Assembly: GCA_905235155.1 (NCBI GenBank)
Contig: CAJOKJ010000009.1
Coordinates: forward strand, 39,089 to 103,088
DNA from: Candidatus Gastranaerophilales bacterium
GTDB lineage: Bacteria > Cyanobacteriota > Vampirovibrionia > Gastranaerophilales > Gastranaerophilaceae
Length of the DNA stretch: 64,000 nt
Direction of reading: 5' to 3'
The notes beneath the pieces were generated by a model. The model was not told the DNA's origin. It searched no databases and saw only the letters and a list, made by a program, of their open reading frames with translations. Position numbers and translations under genes: made by a program. Shown one piece after another: positions 46,179 through 53,849 of the stretch (position 1 is the first letter of the stretch; every line of letters begins with the position of its first letter).

Positions 46179-47840
46179 ATGAAAACACTTTCACCATTAC
46201 AACAAGAAAGATTAAAGTATCAACCAAAACTTCCAAAATGTTTAGCAAATGGCATAAACTCTTTAGAATTGGAAGAAGGTCAAGCAACAGAATCAGTACG
46301 TGACCAAGAAGCAATTAAACAATTATTTGAAAAAACATACGGAAAACCAATTGTAACATTTAAGTCAACCTCAAACAAAAAAGAATCACCCGTAAAAAAT
46401 GTTGGAGTTATTCTTTCAGGTGGACAAGCACCTGGCGGACACAATGTTATTGCAGGATTATTCGATGCATTAAAACAAGCAAATCCTGAAAATAAATTAT
46501 ATGGTTTTTTAGGTGGTCCATCAGGTATTATTGACGGAAAATATCAAGAAATCACAAAAGATTTTATTGATGCATACAGAAACACCGGCGGTTTTGATAT
46601 TATCGGTTCAGGCAGAACAAAACTTGAAACAGAAGAACAATTCCAAAAATCACTTGAAGTATGCAAAAAATTAAATATTACTGCGGTTGTAATCATAGGT
46701 GGAGATGACTCAAACACAAATGCAGCATTACTTGCAGAATGGTTTGTAAAAAATAATGCAGGTATTCAAGTTATCGGCTGTCCAAAAACAATTGACGGCG
46801 ACTTAAAAAATGAGCAGATTGAAGTTTCATTCGGTTTTGATACAGCAACAAAAACTTATGCGGAATTAATCGGAAATATTCAACGTGACGCTAATTCTGC
46901 TAAAAAATACTGGCACTTTATTAAAATAATGGGAAGAAGTGCATCACACGTTGCTCTGGAAGCAGGGTTACAAACTCAACCTAACATCGTTTTAATTTCT
47001 GAAGAAGTTGAAGAAAAGAAAATGTCACTTGAACAAATCGTAACTTCTATGTGCGACATTATTACAAAACGTGCTGAAATGGGTAAAAATTTCGGTATAG
47101 TAATTGTTCCTGAAGGTTTAATTGAATTTATACCGGAAATGAAAACAATGATTGCAAGCCTAAATGATTTAACTCACGAACTTGAAAAAGACGACGACTA
47201 CCAAAACTCAGCAAACGAAAAGAAATTCGAAATAATTACATCAAAATTAGATTCCGATAACGCAAAAGTGTTCTCAAGTCTACCTGCGTTAATCAAAGCA
47301 CAATTGCTTATGGACAGAGATCCTCACGGTAACGTTCAAGTATCAAGAATTGAAACAGAGAAACTTTTAATCGAAATGATTAGAACAAGATTAAACGAAA
47401 TGAAAGCACAAGGTAAATATACAGGTAAATTCTCAGACCAAGCACATTTCTTTGGTTATGAAGGTCGTTGTGCATTCCCTTCAAACTTTGATGCAGATTA
47501 CTGCTATTCATTAGGTTTCAACGCTTTCGCTTTGATTAACTTTGGTTTAACAGGTTATTTATCTTCTGTAAGAAACCTTACAAAACCTGCTGCTGAATGG
47601 ATTGCAGGTGGTGTACCTCTTACAATGATGATGAATATGGAAAAACGTCATGGAGAAATGAAAGCTGTTATTCAAAAAGCTTTGGTTAAACTTGACGGCC
47701 CTGTATTTAAAGAATTAGAAGCAAACAGAGAAGATTGGGCAATGAATGACCGCTATTTATTCCCCGGTGCAATTCAATACTTTGGACCAACAGAAGTTTG
47801 CGACCTAACATCAGTAACACTTCAATTAGAACACAAATAG
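46179..47840 (+). CDS. pfp: diphosphate--fructose-6-phosphate 1-phosphotransferase
   Basis: 553 residues, the size of the long (plant-beta-like/group II) PPi-PFK. Motifs: [35 protein letters not shown] (the GGDDS form marks PPi rather than ATP use), [10 protein letters not shown] with catalytic Asp, and [11 protein letters not shown]. It phosphorylates fructose-6-P with PPi reversibly. ATG 46179 is chosen because AGAGGA lies 9 nt before it; an in-frame ATG at 46140 would lie upstream of that site. With ppdK it indicates PPi-based glycolysis. Confidence 0.94.
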   Translation: MKTLSPLQQERLKYQPKLPKCLANGINSLELEEGQATESVRDQEAIKQLFEKTYGKPIVTFKSTSNKKESPVKNVGVILSGGQAPGGHNVIAGLFDALKQANPENKLYGFLGGPSGIIDGKYQEITKDFIDAYRNTGGFDIIGSGRTKLETEEQFQKSLEVCKKLNITAVVIIGGDDSNTNAALLAEWFVKNNAGIQVIGCPKTIDGDLKNEQIEVSFGFDTATKTYAELIGNIQRDANSAKKYWHFIKIMGRSASHVALEAGLQTQPNIVLISEEVEEKKMSLEQIVTSMCDIITKRAEMGKNFGIVIVPEGLIEFIPEMKTMIASLNDLTHELEKDDDYQNSANEKKFEIITSKLDSDNAKVFSSLPALIKAQLLMDRDPHGNVQVSRIETEKLLIEMIRTRLNEMKAQGKYTGKFSDQAHFFGYEGRCAFPSNFDADYCYSLGFNAFALINFGLTGYLSSVRNLTKPAAEWIAGGVPLTMMMNMEKRHGEMKAVIQKALVKLDGPVFKELEANREDWAMNDRYLFPGAIQYFGPTEVCDLTSVTLQLEHK

Positions 47841-47864
47841 GATAAATAAAATCTTATATAAAAC

Positions 47865-47899
47865 AAAGCCACAATATTTATTTCAAATGTTGTGGCTTT
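47865..47899. terminator. bidirectional terminator between convergent genes
   Basis: AAAGCCACAA (47865-47874) pairs with TTGTGGCTTT (47890-47899) around a 15-nt loop; both sides are U-rich. Confidence 0.8.
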
Positions 47900-47900
47900 A

Positions 47901-49883
47901 TTATGCTTCAAAATTAAACGGATTTTTTCTTTGTTGAGTAAAATCTACATTGCTACTTGTATTTTTTATACCCAACAGTTTATTTCTTTCTTCTTCAAGC
48001 TGTTTTACAAATTCTTTATCAGGGCCTGACAAGAAACCTGATAAGTATTTTAAAGTTTCTGTGTTTTTACCGCCCGGATGATTAACAAGATAAGAAAGAA
48101 TATTTTTCTTTAAACCTGAATACATATAAGCTGTCAATTGTGCAGGTGTAGCAGTTTCAACTAACACAGCAACTGCTTGTTTTTTATCTGATACATTTAA
48201 TTTATTTATATAATCTTGTTTTGTACGCATATCAGCAGATTTAAATTCATCACTCATAACATAAGCTTGAACAGGAGTTAAACCTGTATAACTGCGAGGT
48301 GCTGCAAATCTTGATGTTGCAAATGATTTTTGTTCTTCGCCTAAAACTTGATGAGTAGAAGGTCTTGTCGAAATTGTTTGTTTTGTTTGTTCAGTTTTCT
48401 TTTGAGTAGTTTGAACATTTGTTTGAGCAGGTTCAGACTGACTTCTTTGTTCTTTTGCTTCTTCCAAAAGTGCTGTTGCTGCTTTATTATCAGCATCTTG
48501 TGCTTCATATTCTTTACGTGCATTATCTAATATTTCAATAGTTTTTTCAGTACCGAGTTCTTTTACCATTCTGATAACATCTTCACGGTTTGAAATATCG
48601 TAATTGTACGCATTATTTGCAATACTATTGTTATAGTATTGTTGCATTTCTTCATCTGCATTTTGCATAATGTAGTCGCTGTTATTTTGAATAACTTGCA
48701 TTTGATATTCTGCATCATCAATGTAAGTAATATATTCTGTTGATAAATCAGCAGCTTCATGTCTAACATCTTCCGGCTGAGTTTCATCAGCTGCTACTTC
48801 TGTTTGAACAGTTGAGATTGCATCTAAAGTTTCGTCTTCAATTTTTTGACGTGTTTCTTCAGACAGGCTTGCGTAGTATTTATTAGCCTGTTCGGCACTT
48901 AATCCGTATTGAGTTCTCAAAGCCTCTATTGTTGCTTCTCTGCCATGAAATTTATTTTCAACAATTGCATTTCCGATAGAAATAGCAACCTTATCTGATA
49001 TACCTGCTGTTTCAGCTGCTTCCTTAATTCCAGCCAAAACAGTTGATTGCGTTTTTGAATCTTCAGCCAAATCGATATTATCAGTCACACCATCAACAAA
49101 AGCTTCAACTTCTTCTTTATACAAAGATTCTTCAGTAATACGTTTGATTGCAGGTGCCATATCTTGCTCTGACAAGCCATACACCGCAATACCCAATTCC
49201 TTTGCTTGTGCAGGTGACATACCTGAGTTGATAACCAAATTATTAAAGTCATTAATTGCAGTTTTTTTACCTTTTTTATTCACCCAACTTATATAACCTC
49301 TTATTTTTTCTTGCTTTTCAGCTTCTGATAAATTTGCAAGTTGTTCATCAGACAAGCCATAGAACCTCTTAATTCTGTCGTCAAAAGATTCACCACTGCC
49401 ACGCTTAACATATCCGGCTTCACCATTTCTTGCATGACGTTTTATAACACTACCGTCTTTTTTATAAATAGTTGTAATACCATTTTCAGATGTAAAGTGA
49501 TCAATATTTTCTCTTAAGACATGCCCTCTGCTTCTTTTTGCAGCAGCATCCCTTTCGTCAATTATTCTGGATTCTGAAACTGTAGCAGATAATTCAGACA
49601 TACTGCGAGCAGATGATGTTCCTGCACTACGACTTAAACTAAGTCCCATATCATCAAATACACCACCTTGGGAAGTTTGTGATGCTGTGCTTTGACCACC
49701 TGTAGTCCAAACAGAACCACTCGGATTACTTAAATTATTATATGCTGAAATATTTCCCGTAGGATTTGAGCCCGTAAAATCTATTATGATGTTATTTGCT
49801 GTGGCAATACGAATTACCTCAGCATCTGAGGTTGACTTTGGAATATTAAATTGTTGCCTGATTTGTTCTAACGTTAAGCCCAT
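47901..49883 (-). CDS. large hypothetical protein, Ala/Glu/Gln-rich
   Basis: 660 residues, no signal peptide. Residues 1-100 are Ser/Thr/Asn-rich and low in complexity. 100-330 has several LS-x-x-Q/E-x-x-x-LG-type helical hairpins (LSDEQLANLSEAEKQEKI, MSPAQAKELGIAVYGLSEQDM, LSAEQANKYYASLSEETRQKI). 380-470 is probably coiled coil; the Gln/Thr-rich part at 480-520 (QTNVQTTQKKTEQTKQ) is a likely linker; the C-terminus has helical repeats. ATG 49883 is chosen since AAAGGTG ends 5 nt before it; the GTG two codons upstream overlaps that site. Function unknown. Confidence 0.65.
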   Translation of the reverse strand: MGLTLEQIRQQFNIPKSTSDAEVIRIATANNIIIDFTGSNPTGNISAYNNLSNPSGSVWTTGGQSTASQTSQGGVFDDMGLSLSRSAGTSSARSMSELSATVSESRIIDERDAAAKRSRGHVLRENIDHFTSENGITTIYKKDGSVIKRHARNGEAGYVKRGSGESFDDRIKRFYGLSDEQLANLSEAEKQEKIRGYISWVNKKGKKTAINDFNNLVINSGMSPAQAKELGIAVYGLSEQDMAPAIKRITEESLYKEEVEAFVDGVTDNIDLAEDSKTQSTVLAGIKEAAETAGISDKVAISIGNAIVENKFHGREATIEALRTQYGLSAEQANKYYASLSEETRQKIEDETLDAISTVQTEVAADETQPEDVRHEAADLSTEYITYIDDAEYQMQVIQNNSDYIMQNADEEMQQYYNNSIANNAYNYDISNREDVIRMVKELGTEKTIEILDNARKEYEAQDADNKAATALLEEAKEQRSQSEPAQTNVQTTQKKTEQTKQTISTRPSTHQVLGEEQKSFATSRFAAPRSYTGLTPVQAYVMSDEFKSADMRTKQDYINKLNVSDKKQAVAVLVETATPAQLTAYMYSGLKKNILSYLVNHPGGKNTETLKYLSGFLSGPDKEFVKQLEEERNKLLGIKNTSSNVDFTQQRKNPFNFEA

Positions 49884-50149
49884 AGGCACACCTTTAATAT
49901 ATACTTTTACATGTTAATAAAGTGGTTTTTTGTTCATTTTTTGACTTTATTTTAGCAACGTCTGAAAAATTTTTACAAAAATTTACAAACTGTCAAAACC
50001 ATGATGAATACATGATTTCAAACCAACTTTTTCTTTTTTAATATTACGGTCTATTTACAGATTTGTAAATATTTGTTAAGATAAAATCATCTAAAAAGTC
50101 AATTTTTTTATCAATCAAAACTTTATATAAATACGAGAGGTATTAAGCA

Positions 50150-50323
50150 ATGAACGAAAACAAAATTGTTAGATTACAAGTTTTAGATAAAGTTACAGAA
50201 ACTCCTGTTAAAGAAAAAACAGTTAAATCATATAACGTTTCAAATCCAATTTACAAAAAAATGTTGGCATTCCACAATGCAAAAATCGGTGAAAAATTAA
50301 CAATTTCTGATATTTTGCGTTAA
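50150..50323 (+). CDS. 57-residue hypothetical protein
   Basis: Starts at ATG with GAGAGG 10 nt upstream and ends TAA. MNENKIVRLQVLDKV...SYNVSNPIYKKMLAFHNAKIGEKLTISDIL. The end reads like a small folded domain (helix then KLTISDIL). Codon use matches neighbours. It lies in an otherwise empty 450-bp stretch and ends 9 bases before the next gene, so it is the likely first gene of the prmC operon. Family not recognised. Confidence 0.6.
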   Translation: MNENKIVRLQVLDKVTETPVKEKTVKSYNVSNPIYKKMLAFHNAKIGEKLTISDILR

Positions 50324-50332
50324 TATTTATGT

Positions 50333-50851
50333 ATGTCATACATTAAAAGTAAAATATTTTTGAGTTTATCAAAAACTCAAAAATCTGCTTTGTGTAATTA
50401 TTTAAGGGCTTTAGTAAAAAAAAGTCCTAATTTTGATGTGAATGAAATTTTACAAAATTTTATTGATGACGAGGAATATTATTTTAAGATAAACAATCCT
50501 CATTTTGAATTTTTGCAAGAATTTCTTTTTGATGATGAATTTAAAAAAGAAACTCTTTTATTTATTAATGAATGCAAAAAATATTACGATTATAAAGAAA
50601 GCCAAAAGCCTTTAATTGAAGCACAAAAAAAGTTTGAAAAAGAAAAAAGAAACTTTTTAAAGCAATTAAAAATGTCAAAAGAGGCACCAACAAAAAAACA
50701 ACTTTATTATTACGACAGTTTGTGTAAAAAATATAATATAGAAAAAAAAGACACGGATAATTTGTCAAAATTAGATTTAAAAAATATGATAAGTGAGATT
50801 TTAGATGAGTATTCAAGAAATAGTGAAAATATTAACATCTGCGGGGATTGA
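50333..50851 (+). CDS. hypothetical protein upstream of prmC
   Basis: 172 residues, highly charged and helical. The C-terminal part (APTKKQLYYYDSLCKKYNIEKKDTDNLSKLDLKNMISEIL) resembles the short PTxKQxxYI...L...SKxEAxxxI module found at the end of various DNA-related proteins. The N-terminal part is unknown. It overlaps prmC by 47 bases, which implies coupled translation. Confidence 0.55.
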   Translation: MSYIKSKIFLSLSKTQKSALCNYLRALVKKSPNFDVNEILQNFIDDEEYYFKINNPHFEFLQEFLFDDEFKKETLLFINECKKYYDYKESQKPLIEAQKKFEKEKRNFLKQLKMSKEAPTKKQLYYYDSLCKKYNIEKKDTDNLSKLDLKNMISEILDEYSRNSENINICGD

Positions 50852-51641
50852 AGAAAACGAAGCAAATACTGAAGTTAAATTATTAATAGAAAAATTTTGT
50901 AACTTAACTGCGGTTGATATTATTATGGGTAAAAAACTTGATGAGAGTAAACTTAATATTGTTCGTCAAAAAGCACAGGAAAGAGCAAGAACTCGAAAGC
51001 CTATTCAACACATACTTGGCTACGGATATTTTATGGGAGAGAAATTTGAAGTAACAAAAGATACGCTTATACCAAGAGATGAAACAGAAATTTTAGTCAG
51101 AAAAGCCGTTGATATAATTAATAAAAACAATTATAAACTTGCTCTTGATGTCGGCACAGGTACAGGATGTATTGCTTGTATGGTAGCAAATTACAGTATT
51201 GCACAGGTAATCGGGCTTGATATATCATCAGATGCTTTGCAAATTGCTTTAAATAACGCTTCACGATTAAATTTATACAATAAAGCAATTTTCAGAAAAT
51301 CTGATATTTTTTCAAATGTCAGAGAAAACGAAAAATTTGACATAATTATTTCAAATCCGCCATACATACCGATAAAAGAAAAAGCAAATATTCAAAAAGA
51401 AGTATCTTTTGACCCTGATTTAGCACTTTATACAAATGATGAAAAAGGACTGGAATTTTATGAAAAAATTACAAAAGAAGCATACAAAGTTTTAAATTCA
51501 AAAGGACATCTTGCATTTGAAATGGGATTAGGACAAAGTGAAGATGTCAAAAATATTTTACTAAATAACGGATTTGAAAATATTGAAATTGAAAAAGATT
51601 TGGCAGGAATAGAAAGAGTAATTTCCGCACAATTATCTTAG
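50805..51641 (+). CDS. prmC: peptide chain release factor N(5)-glutamine methyltransferase
   Basis: 278 residues. N-terminal helical domain with QHILGYGYFMGEKFEV and PRDETE; SAM motif LDVGTGTGCIA; catalytic NPPY in IISNPPYIP. It methylates the Gln of the GGQ motif in release factors. Its substrate RF1 (prfA) is about 5 kb downstream rather than adjacent. The 3' end overlaps the convergent DtxR-like gene by 4 bases. Confidence 0.94.
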   Translation: MSIQEIVKILTSAGIEENEANTEVKLLIEKFCNLTAVDIIMGKKLDESKLNIVRQKAQERARTRKPIQHILGYGYFMGEKFEVTKDTLIPRDETEILVRKAVDIINKNNYKLALDVGTGTGCIACMVANYSIAQVIGLDISSDALQIALNNASRLNLYNKAIFRKSDIFSNVRENEKFDIIISNPPYIPIKEKANIQKEVSFDPDLALYTNDEKGLEFYEKITKEAYKVLNSKGHLAFEMGLGQSEDVKNILLNNGFENIEIEKDLAGIERVISAQLS

Positions 51642-52129
51642 TTACAACATCCGCCTTGACAACCGCCTTTGCAACTTGTGCATTTACTTGTAATCTTTTG
51701 AGTCTTTGCGTATTCCTGCATATTTTTTATCCATTTTGGATTTTCGCAACTGCAAATTTGCATAAAATTCAAAAATTTTACAAACCTGTCAATTGCAATT
51801 TCAGGGATAGTATATTCAAATTTATCTGCAATTTCATCGGTTTCATCTTCATTTATGGCAAGCACATATTTTAAAAAATTACAAATTATTTGATGCCTTT
51901 TCAATTGTAAATTTGCAGTTTGAGCACCAAGCAAAGTTAAAGTTATCTGCCCGTATCGTTCATATTCAATATAACCTTTTTCTTCAAGAAGTTTTAAGGC
52001 TTCAGATACAGATGAACGACCAACACTCAATATTTTTGATAAATCTTTTGCCTGAACATTTCCTAATTCTTCAATGCTTTTATATATGAATTTCAGATAT
52101 TTCATTAACGATGGAGTTAAATCACTCAT
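51638..52129 (-). CDS. DtxR/MntR-like regulator with Cys-rich C-terminal tail
   Basis: 163 residues. Winged HTH (LGNVQAKDLSKILSVGRSSVSEALKLLEEKGYIEYERYG) and dimerisation domain (LKRHQIICNFLKYVLAINEDETDEIADKFEYTIPEIAIDRFVKFL). In the metal site the usual CxxEH is DKFEY, so the ligands are altered. The last 20 residues hold seven of its nine Cys (KCTSCKGGCQGGCCN plus the earlier CSCENP), absent from typical MntR/DtxR. It may sense iron-sulfur or another thiophilic metal (inference). AAAGGAA lies before the ATG. Confidence 0.82.
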   Translation of the reverse strand: MSDLTPSLMKYLKFIYKSIEELGNVQAKDLSKILSVGRSSVSEALKLLEEKGYIEYERYGQITLTLLGAQTANLQLKRHQIICNFLKYVLAINEDETDEIADKFEYTIPEIAIDRFVKFLNFMQICSCENPKWIKNMQEYAKTQKITSKCTSCKGGCQGGCCN

Positions 52130-52223
52130 AAAATTTCCTTTCTTGATTTAAAAATATGTTTGTGTGTCAATATTTAATATATGTTATGGTATACCGAACA
52201 TTTTTACAAGTAAAGGATAAATA

Positions 52224-53318
52224 ATGAAAATATTAGTAGGAATTTCAGGCGGTGTAGACTCTGCCGTTGCAGCATATTTATTAAAACAACAAGGACACGA
52301 AGTTATTGGTGCAACAATGTCAATTTGGGGCAAAAACGGTGTTCAAAAAAAAATTCAAGAAAAAATGAATAAATTAAAAACAAAATCAACTCATGGTGCT
52401 TGTTACGGCCCTGATGAAAAAGAAGACATTGAAGCAGGAAAAAAGATTTGCCAACAACTTGAAATTCCTTACCACGTTTTTGATTGTGCAGAGCAATACG
52501 AAGCAATTGTTTTGGATAATTTTAAAAAAGAATATTTACAAGGAAGAACACCAAATCCTTGCATTTGGTGCAACAGTTTAATCAAATTTGACGTTCTACC
52601 AAAAATTGCGAAAATGAATGGAATAGAATTTGACAAATTTGCGACAGGACATTATGCAAAAATTGAAGAAAATGACGGAAGATATTATTTAAAAAGAGGT
52701 TCAAATTTAAAGAAAGACCAATCATATTTTTTGTACAGACTTAAGCAAGAACAGTTAAAAAATATTATTCTACCGCTTGGAGAGTACACAAAAGAAGAAA
52801 TTAGAGAAATTGCAAAAAATGCAGGTATTCCTGTTCACGATAAGCCTGACAGTCAAGACTTTTACGAAGGTGATTACAACGAATTACTTGAAGTTCAAGA
52901 CAAAGTAGGAAATATTGTTGACAAGTCGGGAAAAATTTTAGGAACACATAACGGAATTTGGAACTACACAATAGGTCAAAGAAAAGGGATTGGAGTAGCA
53001 TCAACAGAAGCACTTTATGTTATCGAATTACGTAAAGACACAAACGAAGTTGTTGTCGGATTTAAAGACGAAACAATGAAAAATCAACTTATTGCGACAA
53101 AACTAAATTGGATAGCTTTTGATAACATGCCTGAAAATTTGGAATGTATGGCGAAAATTCGTTCAACACAAGATTTAACACCGGTTAAAGTTACATTTTT
53201 AGATAACAATAGTGTAAAAGTTCATTTTGAAAATATGCAAAAATCAATTGCAATAGGACAATCAATCGTATTTTACGATAATGATATTGTTCTGGGTGGT
53301 GGAATTATCGATAAATAA
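52224..53318 (+). CDS. MnmA/TRMU-like tRNA 2-thiouridylase, atypical
   Basis: 364 residues. The ATP-pyrophosphatase loop GISGGVDSAVAAYLL, PNPCIWCNSLIKF with the first catalytic Cys, GHYAKI, and KDQSYFLYRL are all present. The second catalytic Cys (SQDICFV in typical MnmA) is missing: the sequence is SQDFYEGDY. An N-terminal insertion has HGACYGPDEKED, adding another Cys. It may be a MnmA homologue with a different sulfur route or Fe-S ligation. AAAGGA lies upstream of the ATG. Confidence 0.85.
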   Translation: MKILVGISGGVDSAVAAYLLKQQGHEVIGATMSIWGKNGVQKKIQEKMNKLKTKSTHGACYGPDEKEDIEAGKKICQQLEIPYHVFDCAEQYEAIVLDNFKKEYLQGRTPNPCIWCNSLIKFDVLPKIAKMNGIEFDKFATGHYAKIEENDGRYYLKRGSNLKKDQSYFLYRLKQEQLKNIILPLGEYTKEEIREIAKNAGIPVHDKPDSQDFYEGDYNELLEVQDKVGNIVDKSGKILGTHNGIWNYTIGQRKGIGVASTEALYVIELRKDTNEVVVGFKDETMKNQLIATKLNWIAFDNMPENLECMAKIRSTQDLTPVKVTFLDNNSVKVHFENMQKSIAIGQSIVFYDNDIVLGGGIIDK

Positions 53319-53392
53319 CAAAATATAATAAATGTTATTTTTAAAATATTTTTATTCTTGTGTAAAATTTGTATTGTCCTACTCGGACAGAG

Positions 53393-53746
53393 GGAACTTT
53401 TGGTGGCAAAAGTTCCACAAAAGCCACGACCCGATTTTCATTCATTAATTTTCACTAAATTCAACTTAAGCAAGCAAACTCACTTCGTTCAAACAATGCT
53501 TGCCTTGACACTGTTTCATTAAGTGAAAATTATTCATTCCAATAGGGTCGGGTGTAGTAAAAAAATCGCCCTTTGCGGAATGAGCCATAATTGTTATGTT
53601 CTGTGATGATTAGTCCGCATTGTCTGAACAACGTCATTTTGTGTGAGTTTGCGGACTTGATGCAAAACATTTACAAATTATGAGTGAATGGAGTATAGGG
53701 CAGGAGTTTCTTTGCTCCACATTTCTTTGCGGTCAAAGAAATGTGG
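53393..53746. repeat. field of nested inverted repeats, possible structured RNA or mobile-repeat element
   Basis: In the 530-bp gap without a gene there are at least four designed-looking structures. (1) 53393-53416, 10-bp stem GGAACTTTTG, loop GTGG. (2) Nested: CGACCC/GGGTCG (53427-53432 and 53545-53550), AATTTTCACT/AGTGAAAATT (53447-53456 and 53522-53531), GCAAGCA/TGCTTGC (53470-53476 and 53497-53503). (3) AGTCCGCA/TGCGGACT (53612-53619 and 53650-53657). (4) 53717-53746, 13-bp perfect stem, loop CGGT. Base composition is richer in G+C than the surroundings and no reading frame is credible. Confidence 0.7.
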
Positions 53747-53837
53747 TGAAAAAGTATAATTATGTTACACAACATTTATTATAAATGGGTATCTTGCAAA
53801 ATATAACATAATTAAACGCATAAAGAGATTTTTATTG

Positions 53838-53843
53838 TAAAAT
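53838..53843 (+). promoter_or_regulatory. -10 element of a leaderless promoter (membrane protein)
   Basis: TAAAAT ends 6 nt (ACATTT) before ATG 53850; the -35 is not convincing. Confidence 0.5.
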
Positions 53844-53849
53844 ACATTT

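Noticed and set aside
53393..53746. CRISPR array
   Set aside because: Repeats are inverted and unequal, without constant-length spacers or direct repetition; no cas genes.
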